From UBA1876 sp964515395 (GTDB taxonomy: Bacteria > Synergistota > Synergistia > Synergistales > Thermovirgaceae): a stretch of 5,501 nucleotides of DNA. The notes below the pieces were generated by a model, which worked only from the letters and a program-made list of their open reading frames with translations, did no database searches and was not told the DNA's origin. Positions 1-5,501 of the stretch are shown in pieces. The position numbers were made by a program, and so were the translations under genes. The stretch covers positions 1 through 5,501 of the forward strand of contig CAZERC010000058.1 of NCBI GenBank assembly GCA_964515395.1, written 5' to 3'. Every line of letters begins with the position of its first letter. Position 1 is the stretch's first letter.

Positions 1-1162
1 CGTAGAGCTCCATGCTGTCGGTGAAGACGGTGAAGATCACGTCCTTTTCCGTCAGTTCGTAGTACCTGGCCATCTTGATGGCCATGATCAGGTTGGCGGC
101 GCTGGAGATGCCCAGGAGGGGAAGATCATCGACGACCTTTTGGGAGAGGCCCCGTTTTTTCAGGTACTCCCTGCCGGCGGGCTCGTTGAAGAGGCGGATC
201 ATGGCCATGCTGTCGGCGTCGTCCACGGCTATGACCATGTCGGTGTTTTTCACGTTGTGGATCCATGGTACGTGCTTGTCGCCGATCCCCTCTATTCTGT
301 GGGCGCCGAACCCGTTTAAAAGGAGGGTCGGGCACTGGAGCGCCTCGCCGACGGCGATCTTCGAGGCGGGGAAAAGTTCTTTCATGTAGTCGCCGCACCC
401 AAGCGTCCCCGCCGAACCGGACGTGAGGGCCACTCCGAAGAAGCGATCACCCTTTGCCGCCACGGTCTCGAAAACCTCTTCCATGGCATGTCCCGTCACC
501 TCGTAGTGCCAGAGGTAGTTCCCGAATTCTTCGAACTGGTTGAAGACCACCACGTTGTCACGGGTCCGTTTGAGCTCCCAGGTCTTGTCGAAGATCTCCT
601 TCACGTTGCTTTCGCTGCCCGGCGTGGCGATGACCTCACCGGCCACGGTCTTGAGCCACTCGAAGCGCTCCCGGCTCATCCCCTCGGGCAGGATGGCGAT
701 GGATTTGCAGCCCAGAAGCTGGGCGTTGTAGGCGCCTCCCCGGCAGTAGTTGCCCGTGGAGGGCCAGACGGCCTTCTGGGTGGTGGGGTCGAACTGGCCC
801 GTCACCAGCCGCGGCGCCAGGCACCCGAAGGTGGCCCCCACCTTGTGAGCCCCCGTTGGGAACCATTTGCCCACCAGGGCGATCACCCGGGCCCTGACTC
901 CCGTCAGTTCCGGCGGGATCTCCATGAAATTGACGCCGTCATAGAGGCCGCCGTATTTTTTGGGCTCGTTCTTCCAGGTAATCCTGAACAGGTTCAGGGA
1001 ATCCACGTCCCAGAGGCCGACGTTCTTCAGCCGGTCCTTGATCTTTTGCGGAATTTTCTCCGGGTTTTTCATCTCCTCGAAAGTGGGGATGATGATGTTC
1101 TTTTCCCTGGCGCGCTCCACGGCGCGGCGAAGTCCTTGTTCGTTCACGGTCAGGTCGATCAA
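1..1162 (-). CDS. Fold-type II PLP-dependent enzyme, cysteine synthase/CBS-like (C-terminus beyond window)
   Basis: The 387 codons visible encode a pyridoxal-phosphate enzyme of the cysteine synthase/threonine synthase superfamily. The PLP-binding lysine is probably K107 in PTGAHKVGA. STGNYCRGGAYNAQLLGC (about 135-152) matches the STGN substrate loop. SGSAGTLGCG (about 248-257) fits the glycine-rich phosphate-binding loop. GIGDKHVP (about 292-299) and GISSAAN (about 351-357) resemble cysteine synthase GIGAGFVP and GISSGA. The roughly 100-residue N-terminal extension before the lysine is longer than in CysK, and the reading frame is still open at base 1. No ATG fits. A TTG at 1162 follows an in-frame TGA closely and has AAGGAG nine bases upstream, so I chose it. 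It lies 47 bp after glyA and is probably co-transcribed with it. The lysine context is neither SGSVKDR (CysK) nor PTGSFKDR (ThrC), so cysteine synthase activity should not be assumed. A lyase or beta-replacement reaction on an amino acid is inferred from the fold only. Confidence 0.88.
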   Translation of the reverse strand, partial: MIDLTVNEQGLRRAVERAREKNIIIPTFEEMKNPEKIPQKIKDRLKNVGLWDVDSLNLFRITWKNEPKKYGGLYDGVNFMEIPPELTGVRARVIALVGKWFPTGAHKVGATFGCLAPRLVTGQFDPTTQKAVWPSTGNYCRGGAYNAQLLGCKSIAILPEGMSRERFEWLKTVAGEVIATPGSESNVKEIFDKTWELKRTRDNVVVFNQFEEFGNYLWHYEVTGHAMEEVFETVAAKGDRFFGVALTSGSAGTLGCGDYMKELFPASKIAVGEALQCPTLLLNGFGAHRIEGIGDKHVPWIHNVKNTDMVIAVDDADSMAMIRLFNEPAGREYLKKRGLSQKVVDDLPLLGISSAANLIMAIKMARYYELTEKDVIFTVFTDSMELY

Positions 1163-1171
1163 TGCTCACAG

Positions 1172-1177
1172 CTCCTT
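1172..1177 (-). promoter_or_regulatory. Ribosome binding site deciding a TTG start
   Basis: AAGGAG on the minus strand lies nine bases before TTG at 1162. A GTG at 1169 is only two bases away and is in a different frame, which gives a short spurious reading. The spacing supports TTG as the start of the PLP enzyme. Confidence 0.65.
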
Positions 1178-1209
1178 TTTGTGTGCTTTATTCCTTTCTC
1201 TTGAAAGAG

Positions 1210-2472
1210 CTAGAGTTCGTACTCCCCGTACAGGGGAAATTCCCGGCACAGTTCCCTGACTTCTTCCCGAACCCGTTTCAGCGTCTTTTCGTCGTCGGGC
1301 TTTGACGCCACCTGGTCCATCCAGTCCGCCAGCTGACGCATCTGGCCGGGGCCGAACCCCCTGGTGGTCACCGCCGGTGTCCCGACACGGATCCCGCTGG
1401 TGACGAAGGGGCTTCTGGTCTCGAAGGGGATGGTGTTCTTGTTGACGGTGATCCCCGCCTTGTCCAGGGCCGTCTCCAGGTCTTTGCCGGTGATATCGCG
1501 CTCCCTCAAATCAAGAAGCAACAGATGATTGTCGGTGCCTCCCGAAACACAGCGGAAACCCTTGTTCTCGAGGGCTTCCCCGAAGGCCTTGGCATTTTCG
1601 ATGATCCGCTTCTGATAATCGGCGAAATCAGGCTTGAGAGCCTCCTCGAAGGCCACGGCCTTGGCGGCGATGATGTGCATCAGCGGGCCGCCCTGCATGC
1701 CCGGGAAGAGGGCCTTGTCGATGGCGCTGGCGTACTCTTTTTTGCAAAGAACCATTCCCCCTCTGGGGCCGCGCAGCGTCTTGTGGGTCGTGGTGGTGAT
1801 AAAGTCGCACCAGGGCACCGGGTCCTTGTGGAGGCCGGCGGCGATGAGGCCTGCTATGTGGGCTATATCGAACATTAAATAGGCGCCGTGCCTGTCGGCG
1901 ATCTCTTTGAACCGCTCGGCGTCGATCTCTCTCGGATAGGCGCTGGCGCCGCAGACGATCATCTTCGGCTTGTGTTCCGCCGCCAGCTGCTCTACCTGGT
2001 CGAAATCGATGGTCTCCGTGTCCTTTTTCACACCGTAGTGGACAACGTTATACAGCTGGCCCGAAAAATTCACGGGGCTACCGTGTGTGAGGTGGCCGCC
2101 GTGAGAGAGATCCATGGCGAGGATCGTGTCACCCGGCTTGAGGAAGGCGAAATACACCGCCATATTCGCCTGGGATCCCGAGTGGGGCTGCACATTCGCG
2201 TGGTCGCACCCGAAAAGCTGCTTCGCCCGGTCCCTGGCGAGGTTCTCGGCTCTGTCGACCACCTCGCAGCCTCCGTAATACCGCTTCGCCGGGTACCCCT
2301 CGGCGTACTTGTTGGTCAGCACCGACCCCATTGCGGCAAGCACCGCCGGGGACACGGCGTTCTCCGAGGCGATAAGCTCGATACCGTCCTTTTCTCTCAA
2401 CAGTTCCGCCTCGATAATCTCCGCAACGGCCGGATCGGTCCGTCTGAGAAACTCGAAAGAATCCTTGAACAT
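1210..2472 (-). CDS. glyA: Serine hydroxymethyltransferase
   Basis: This cytoplasmic PLP enzyme interconverts serine plus tetrahydrofolate with glycine plus 5,10-methylene-tetrahydrofolate, and many members also cleave allo-threonine. The 420-residue product is full length for bacterial GlyA. Diagnostic blocks appear in order: IELIASENAVSP (31-42), LTNKYAEGYPAKRYYGGCE (52-70), NVQPHSGSQAN (93-103), LSHGGHLTHGSPVNFSG (122-138), FDIAHIAGL (201-209, with the PLP-contacting Asp202 and His205), TTTTHKTLRGPRGG (226-239, with the internal aldimine lysine K231), GGPLMH, and SPFVTSGIRVGTPAVTTRGF near the C-terminus. The ATG at 2472 follows a strong GGGAGGGAG Shine-Dalgarno, and the stop is TAG. All key residues look intact. 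It sits between two fold-type II PLP enzymes, an arrangement that suggests serine/glycine/threonine interconversion beyond housekeeping. The 118-bp upstream gap is mostly filled by an inverted-repeat element. I saw no glycine riboswitch there. Confidence 0.97.
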   Translation of the reverse strand: MFKDSFEFLRRTDPAVAEIIEAELLREKDGIELIASENAVSPAVLAAMGSVLTNKYAEGYPAKRYYGGCEVVDRAENLARDRAKQLFGCDHANVQPHSGSQANMAVYFAFLKPGDTILAMDLSHGGHLTHGSPVNFSGQLYNVVHYGVKKDTETIDFDQVEQLAAEHKPKMIVCGASAYPREIDAERFKEIADRHGAYLMFDIAHIAGLIAAGLHKDPVPWCDFITTTTHKTLRGPRGGMVLCKKEYASAIDKALFPGMQGGPLMHIIAAKAVAFEEALKPDFADYQKRIIENAKAFGEALENKGFRCVSGGTDNHLLLLDLRERDITGKDLETALDKAGITVNKNTIPFETRSPFVTSGIRVGTPAVTTRGFGPGQMRQLADWMDQVASKPDDEKTLKRVREEVRELCREFPLYGEYEL

Positions 2473-2506
2473 GGCACTCCCTCCCTGAATTTACCTTCCC
2501 GATTCT

Positions 2507-2613
2507 TGGGGTCAGACCTACACTTTTGACAAAATAAAACTGTTTTAACCGGAAACTATTTTCTTAAAAACTCCCGGATCAAACTCTTTGTCAAATGCGT
2601 AGGTCTGACCCCA
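2507..2613. repeat. REP/RAYT-type inverted-repeat element (probably non-autonomous)
   Basis: The ends are inverted copies. GGGGTCAGACCTAC at 2508-2521 is matched exactly by GTAGGTCTGACCCC at 2599-2612, and one extra T/A pair extends the repeat to 2507 and 2613. The match continues inward (TTTGACAAA at 2525-2533 against 2587-2595) to give 26-bp arms with two mismatches. The roughly 53-bp centre is AT-rich and unlike the GC-rich flanks, and it contains a small TAAAAC-T-GTTTTA hairpin (2535-2547). No protein is encoded. From memory, ends of this GGGGTCAGACCT type are dispersed in many deltaproteobacterial genomes and are linked to REP-associated tyrosine transposases. That link is recall, not something shown here. 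In RNA the arms would form a long hairpin between the threonine synthase-like gene and glyA, and could affect transcript stability or read-through. The right arm overlaps the 3' end of the upstream gene. Confidence 0.85.
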
Positions 2614-3838
2614 TTACTCCACGGAGCTGGTCGAGATCGGAATCCACCACCGCCGGTTCGCCCACGGACTTTTTCGCGCTTTCGATGTCCTTGAGCCCGT
2701 TTCCGGTTACGATCACGGCCACCCGTTCGTTTTTCCCCAACAGCCGCTGGCGGGCCATTTTCCTGAAGCCCGCAAATCCCGTCACGCCCGCGGGTTCCCC
2801 GAAGACTCCTGTTGCCCTGGCAAGTTCCAAAATGGCCGAGAGTATCTCACTGTCGGTGACGGTGACCATTTCGCCGAAACTCTCCCTTACGGCCCGAAGG
2901 GCCTTCGCCCAATTCCTGGGGGCCCCGACGCAAATACTGTCGGCCACTGTCCTTGCGGGGCCAAACTCCACCCGCTCCGCTTTTTCCCTGAAGGCCTTCC
3001 AGATGGGGGCCGCCCCTTCGGCCTGAACACCGACGATTCGCGGGATGCGGTCCGTTATCCCCAGGCGAAGCAGGTCGAGGAATCCCTTGTAGACTCCGCT
3101 GATGATGCACCCGTCCCCGACGGAGACAAAGACCGTATCCGGCAGGTCCCACCCAAGCTGTTCGGCAATCTCCATGGCGCAGGTCTTTTTTCCTTCTACG
3201 AGATAAGGATTTATCGCGCAATTTCGATTATACCAACCCCATGTCTCGATGGCTTCTGTGGCAAGGTCGAAGGCCTTTTCATATCCACCGCGCACCAGGA
3301 TGACCTTGGCACCGTAGACAAGAAGCTGTGCCACCTTTGCGGGGGGTGCCGTTTCGGGAACGAAAATGACGCTCGAAAGACCCGCCGTGGCGGCAAAACC
3401 GGCCAGGGAACTGGCGGCATTTCCCGTAGACGCGCAGGAAACCACCTTCTGCCCCGTATCCAGAGCCTTGGCCACGCCCACGGCGCTCGCCCTGTCCTTG
3501 AGTGACCCCGTGGGGTTCCTGCCGTCATCCTTGACCCATACTTCCCGGACATTGTACTCCCGCGCCAGGCGGTCCGAGCTATAAAGGGGTGTCCAGCCCA
3601 CAGCCAGGTTCGGGATACTTTCCTCCCGGATCACCGGCAGCACCTCCCGGTACCTCCAGATATCACGGCGGGTGTCCCCGGCAAGGGTATCGCGGTTCAA
3701 CTTTTCCGCCGCCGAGTCGTAATCGTAGGTGACATCCAGGGTCCCGTCGAGTCCGCAGTCAGGACAGGTCATGACCCCCTCTTCGGGGTCAAAGCTTTTC
3801 CCGCACAGGACACAGGTGAGGCGCTTCGGTCTGGCCAT
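2591..3838 (-). CDS. thrC: Threonine synthase-like PLP enzyme with N-terminal zinc ribbon
   Basis: The likely reaction is O-phosphohomoserine to threonine plus phosphate, in the cytoplasm. The 415-residue protein starts with a zinc ribbon (C9-x2-C12 and C25-x2-C28), as in many archaeal and bacterial long-form ThrC proteins. The catalytic core follows: PTGSLKDR (109-116, PLP lysine K114), ASTGNAASS (136-144), VSVGDGCIISG (238-248, phosphate-binding loop), IVGVQAEGAAPI (268-279), GVFGEPAGVTG (344-354) and VIVTGNGLKD (375-384). These align well with threonine synthases. The phosphate loop reads GDGCIIS where I recall GNAGNI in characterised enzymes, so a specialised paralogue is possible. ATG at 3838 is preceded by GGAGGG (3849-3854, 10-base spacing). 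The frame stays open upstream into the hydrolase gene, but no better start is seen. The last residues (about MGSDLRI) and the TGA stop are read from the repeat element. The gene lies 202 bp downstream of the hydrolase gene. Confidence 0.87.
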   Translation of the reverse strand: MARPKRLTCVLCGKSFDPEEGVMTCPDCGLDGTLDVTYDYDSAAEKLNRDTLAGDTRRDIWRYREVLPVIREESIPNLAVGWTPLYSSDRLAREYNVREVWVKDDGRNPTGSLKDRASAVGVAKALDTGQKVVSCASTGNAASSLAGFAATAGLSSVIFVPETAPPAKVAQLLVYGAKVILVRGGYEKAFDLATEAIETWGWYNRNCAINPYLVEGKKTCAMEIAEQLGWDLPDTVFVSVGDGCIISGVYKGFLDLLRLGITDRIPRIVGVQAEGAAPIWKAFREKAERVEFGPARTVADSICVGAPRNWAKALRAVRESFGEMVTVTDSEILSAILELARATGVFGEPAGVTGFAGFRKMARQRLLGKNERVAVIVTGNGLKDIESAKKSVGEPAVVDSDLDQLRGVMGSDLRI

Positions 3839-4040
3839 TATCTCATTTCCCTCCAACTGGCTGAATGATCCTCTATCAGATACCAGGCCCTGCAAGAAAA
3901 AGCGCCGCAGCGACGATGATGCAAGGCTGCCGCCTTCTTTTCCCGTTCCCGGGTTTGTACAGGCCGGGTTCCAGGGCCCGGTTCTTCCGTCTGATCTTCC
4001 GCCCCTTCTCCGGCAGAAGGGCTTTTCCGCGCAAGGGCCG
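3839..4040. other. Intergenic spacer between hydrolase and thrC-like gene, with stem-loops
   Basis: This 202-bp gap has no convincing gene. The thrC-like frame happens to remain open through it, but it has no Shine-Dalgarno-linked start there and no family similarity. It holds a 7-bp perfect hairpin (4003-4021), a weaker CCGGG/CCCGG pair (3964-3968 with 3977-3981), and a GCAGC/GCTGC pair near 3906-3930 in front of a short minus-strand T run. None is a textbook terminator for minus-strand transcription. I found no strong internal promoter either, so read-through from the hydrolase gene is plausible but unproven. Confidence 0.5.
4003..4026 (+). terminator. Possible hairpin with T-run (weak)
   Basis: CCCTTCT (4003-4009) pairs exactly with AGAAGGG (4015-4021) around a 5-base loop, and four T residues follow at 4023-4026 on the plus strand. 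It lies just past the stop of the minus-strand hydrolase gene. The T-run is on the plus strand, so for the minus-strand genes it would be a hairpin preceded by A residues, not a standard intrinsic terminator. No plus-strand gene needs a terminator here. It may instead be an mRNA 3'-end stabilising hairpin. Confidence 0.25.
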
Positions 4041-5231
4041 TCATTTTGACAGGACCTCGGCGGCGATGCCGTAATACCCCCGGCAGCCGGCCACAAGCTG
4101 GTCGATCTCTATGTACTCGTCATCCACGTGGGCCAGGCTCTCCCGTGACGGCCCGAAGGCCACGGTGGGAATGCCCTTCACGCCCCCGTAATAACAGCCG
4201 TTCGTTCCGAACCCCGGCCCCGCGGCAAGCGTCGGTTTCAGGCCGGCCTTGGCAAGTCCTTTCAGGCAGGTTGTCACGAAAGGATGATCCGGCGGGAAAA
4301 GCCATGCCGGGGCGAAGTGGTCCCCGGAAATCACAGCGCCCGTGTAGCAGCTGTCCGAAGCGTCGCGGATCCAGGCTCGGGCCTTCAGGTCCGGTATCCT
4401 GCGGGCGGCCGCTTCCAGGATTCGGTTCAGCTGGTCCAGCACATCGGTTCTGGTCTCCCCGGGCAGAAGCCGCCGGTCGAAAACGGCGCGGCACGCCGAG
4501 GGAACCTGTCCCGTGGATTTTTCAGGGATGGAGGAGAGGTTCGTCAGCTCCAGGATTCCCTCGCCCAAAAAGGCGTCCCTTGCGGGGGAGAAAGATTCGT
4601 TGATGAAACAGATCAGCGAGGCCATCCGGGTCGCGGCGTTGATGCTGTAATCGGGCCGCGCCGAATGCGCAGGTTTCCCGACGACTTCCACCACGATCTC
4701 GGCCCTTCCCCGCTGACCCCGTTCCACCGTCAGTTCCGAGGCTTCCCCGGTCACGACGAAATCGGGGCTGTATCTGTCCTCCACCAGTCGGGAGGATACA
4801 CCCTCGAACCGTTCCTGGTGGACCGTGGCCGAGACCACGAGGTGTCCTGAAAGCCTTCTGGCCAGATCATCCTTCAGGAAGGCCGCCGCGCATATCATGG
4901 CGGCCAGACTGCCTTTCTGGTCCGTGGCGCCCCTGCCGTACAGCCTGTTTTCGGAGATGAATCCGCCGAAAGGGTAAAATTCCCACTTGAAGGGATCATC
5001 AACCTCGACATGGTCCAGCTGGGCCTCCAGCAAAAGACATGGGCCCTCGCCGAAATCCATGCTCCCCGTCACGCTGCCGAAGTAGTCCACCTGGATATCG
5101 TCGAAACCCAGGGAAACCATGCTGTCGCGGACAAACCCGGCCAGCTGCCGTTCGTGTCCCGGCGGGCTTGGTATCCTGACAAACTCCCTGCAGAGATTGA
5201 CGAGTTCTTCCTTCCTCGGCGAATGAAACAT
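4041..5231 (-). CDS. M20-family hydrolase, YgeY-like, with altered active-site residues
   Basis: The 396-residue protein belongs to the ArgE/DapE/CPG2 (M20) metallohydrolase family and most resembles E. coli YgeY. Shared stretches include RGQRGRAEI (171-179), FLGEGILELT (221-230), FDRRLLPGET (251-260) and FGTNGCYYGG (341-350). M20 enzymes cleave amide bonds of acylated or carbamoylated amino acids and dipeptides with a two-metal centre. Expected residues present are D73, the bridging Asp D104 (YGRGATDQKG), E140, E163, the dimer-domain His H189 and the C-terminal His H368. Two are not: the usual HxD motif reads Q71-L-D73, and the usual Glu-Glu pair reads Q139-E140, so one metal ligand and the general base appear substituted. 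A His at 74 is nearby. Either chemistry or metal use has changed, or the protein is inactive. ATG 5231 follows AAAGGTGGG (5237-5245). No signal peptide is seen, so the protein is cytoplasmic. It is the first gene after the divergent promoter and probably heads the operon. The substrate is unknown. Confidence 0.9.
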   Translation of the reverse strand: MFHSPRKEELVNLCREFVRIPSPPGHERQLAGFVRDSMVSLGFDDIQVDYFGSVTGSMDFGEGPCLLLEAQLDHVEVDDPFKWEFYPFGGFISENRLYGRGATDQKGSLAAMICAAAFLKDDLARRLSGHLVVSATVHQERFEGVSSRLVEDRYSPDFVVTGEASELTVERGQRGRAEIVVEVVGKPAHSARPDYSINAATRMASLICFINESFSPARDAFLGEGILELTNLSSIPEKSTGQVPSACRAVFDRRLLPGETRTDVLDQLNRILEAAARRIPDLKARAWIRDASDSCYTGAVISGDHFAPAWLFPPDHPFVTTCLKGLAKAGLKPTLAAGPGFGTNGCYYGGVKGIPTVAFGPSRESLAHVDDEYIEIDQLVAGCRGYYGIAAEVLSK

Positions 5232-5267
5232 CTTTTCCCACCTTTGCCGCTGGACTTCCCCAATTGA

Positions 5268-5295
5268 AGTATACGACTCATAATATTATGATCAA
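5268..5295 (-). promoter_or_regulatory. Sigma70-type promoter for the hydrolase gene
   Basis: On the minus strand, TTGATC (5290-5295) and TATACT (5268-5273) are separated by 16 bp. The -10 matches the TATAAT consensus at five of six bases and the -35 matches TTGACA at four of six. Transcription would start near 5261, leaving a leader of roughly 30 bases before ATG 5231. The surrounding DNA is clearly more AT-rich than the genes. It probably drives at least the hydrolase gene and possibly all four minus-strand genes. Confidence 0.6.
5278..5291. promoter_or_regulatory. 14-bp palindrome, candidate LysR-type operator
   Basis: TCATAATATTATGA is a perfect palindrome. It fills most of the -35/-10 spacer of the hydrolase promoter and touches its -35 box. 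It lies in the intergenic region shared with a divergent LysR-family gene, where such regulators usually bind AT-rich dyads of T-N11-A type. Binding here could block or remodel polymerase at the promoter. The assignment to this regulator is inferred from position and symmetry only. Confidence 0.5.
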
Positions 5296-5441
5296 CAAAG
5301 AAATACTGATGTTTTAGATAGGTTTTACCTTATAGAAAAAACGCGGGGTTTGAGGCGCTATATCGCCGAAACCAGCCGTCGCAAGTACTTCAATCAATAA
5401 CGAAAGCTTTTTTGCGGACAATCTTTACGGGAGGGTTGAAC

Positions 5442-5501
5442 ATGGTGACCCTGTTCCAGCTCAATTCATTCTGTACCGTCGCCGAAGCAGGCTCCTTCAG
5501 C
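5442..5501 (+). CDS. LysR-family transcriptional regulator (N-terminus only)
   Basis: Only 20 codons are visible. They read MVTLFQLNSFCTVAEAGSFS, which fits the start of the LysR winged helix-turn-helix domain (pattern xxLxxFxxVAExGSFS/T, first helix and start of the second). The ATG at 5442 has GGGAGG about seven to eight bases upstream. The gene is divergent from the hydrolase gene, the classic arrangement for a LysR-type regulator and its target operon, so it probably controls the minus-strand genes in response to a pathway metabolite. The effector domain lies outside the window, so the inducer cannot be guessed. I saw no strong promoter of its own in the 210-bp upstream region. Confidence 0.85.
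   Translation, partial: MVTLFQLNSFCTVAEAGSFS

Larger units (their letters stand above)
5263..5394. repeat. Short inverted repeat pair flanking the divergent region
   Basis: ATTGAAGTA at 5263-5271 overlaps the hydrolase -10 box and recurs inverted as TACTTCAAT at 5386-5394, near the regulator gene. The arms are nine bases and exact. They could be paired regulator half-sites allowing looping or autoregulation, but a match this short can arise by chance in AT-rich DNA. Confidence 0.25.

Noticed and set aside
488..1204. 238-aa open frame on the plus strand
   Set aside because: It is antisense to the CBS-like PLP enzyme, whose motifs are clear. Its composition is low-complexity and it lacks recognisable motifs. 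Long antisense frames are expected in GC-rich genes.
1888..2529. 213-aa open frame on the plus strand opposite glyA
   Set aside because: It is the antisense shadow of a conserved glyA gene, without a family match, and it ends in the repeat.
2473..2590. Glycine riboswitch or other leader upstream of glyA
   Set aside because: The gap is almost entirely the inverted-repeat element, and no tandem aptamer-like structure is visible.
3899..3935. Possible intrinsic terminator (GCAGC/GCTGC stem followed by minus-strand TTTTT)
   Set aside because: The stem is only five pairs with a loop of about 14 bases, and other bases intervene before the T run. It is too weak to call.
3839..4096. N-terminal extension of the thrC-like protein to an ATG at 4096
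   Set aside because: The extra 86 residues are Arg/Gly/Pro-rich without similarity and would overlap the hydrolase gene by over 50 bases. The zinc ribbon starts right after ATG 3838, which has its own GGAGGG.
4284..4850. 188-aa open frame on the plus strand opposite the hydrolase
   Set aside because: It is antisense to the M20 coding sequence and has no recognisable domain.
4041..5231. Selenocysteine use, suggested by the selenium-metabolism label sometimes given to YgeY proteins
   Set aside because: The frame has no internal TGA, and nothing in the window indicates Sec insertion or a selenoprotein.
5354..5367. Imperfect palindrome GGCGCTATATCGCC upstream of the regulator gene
   Set aside because: It has only four-base outer arms with a mismatch inside. 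It could be an operator, but symmetry this weak is not distinguishable from chance.

Overview
This GC-rich window looks like bacterial chromosome, most plausibly from an anaerobic deltaproteobacterial (Desulfobacterota-type) lineage. That assignment is inference. It rests on gene style, on the SHMT sequence, and on a dispersed repeat ending in GGGGTCAGACCTAC, a type I associate with REP-associated tyrosine transposases (RAYTs) in such genomes. No ribosomal or other phylogenetic marker is present.

Layout: four genes lie head to tail on the minus strand. Read in their own direction they are an M20-family hydrolase resembling E. coli YgeY (5231-4041), a threonine synthase-like fold-type II PLP enzyme with an N-terminal zinc ribbon (3838-2591), serine hydroxymethyltransferase glyA (2472-1210), and a second, unusual fold-type II PLP enzyme of cysteine synthase/CBS type (1162 to beyond base 1, truncated by the window). 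On the plus strand, a LysR-family regulator begins at 5442 and runs off the right edge. A 210-bp divergent region separates it from the hydrolase gene. That region holds a good sigma70-like promoter for the minus-strand genes, and a 14-bp perfect palindrome lies inside the promoter.

The arrangement suggests a LysR-controlled amino-acid gene set: one hydrolase followed by three PLP enzymes in a row. YgeY-type hydrolases elsewhere sit beside PLP ammonia-lyases in purine/diaminopropionate-type catabolic clusters. A catabolic or interconversion role around serine, glycine, threonine or beta-substituted amino acids is therefore possible, but the substrate cannot be read from sequence. The gaps (202 bp before the threonine synthase gene, 118 bp before glyA) leave open whether all four genes share one transcript.

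Three points stand out. (1) The YgeY-like hydrolase has Gln at the position of the first metal-binding His of the HxD motif, and Gln at the position of the catalytic Glu of the EE motif. (2) A compact 107-bp element with inverted-repeat ends sits between the threonine synthase-like gene and glyA, and it supplies the last residues and the stop codon of the threonine synthase-like protein. (3) The terminal PLP enzyme has a non-standard lysine motif (PTGAHKVGA), and its function is not assignable from sequence. No tRNA, rRNA, CRISPR array or complete transposase gene was seen.
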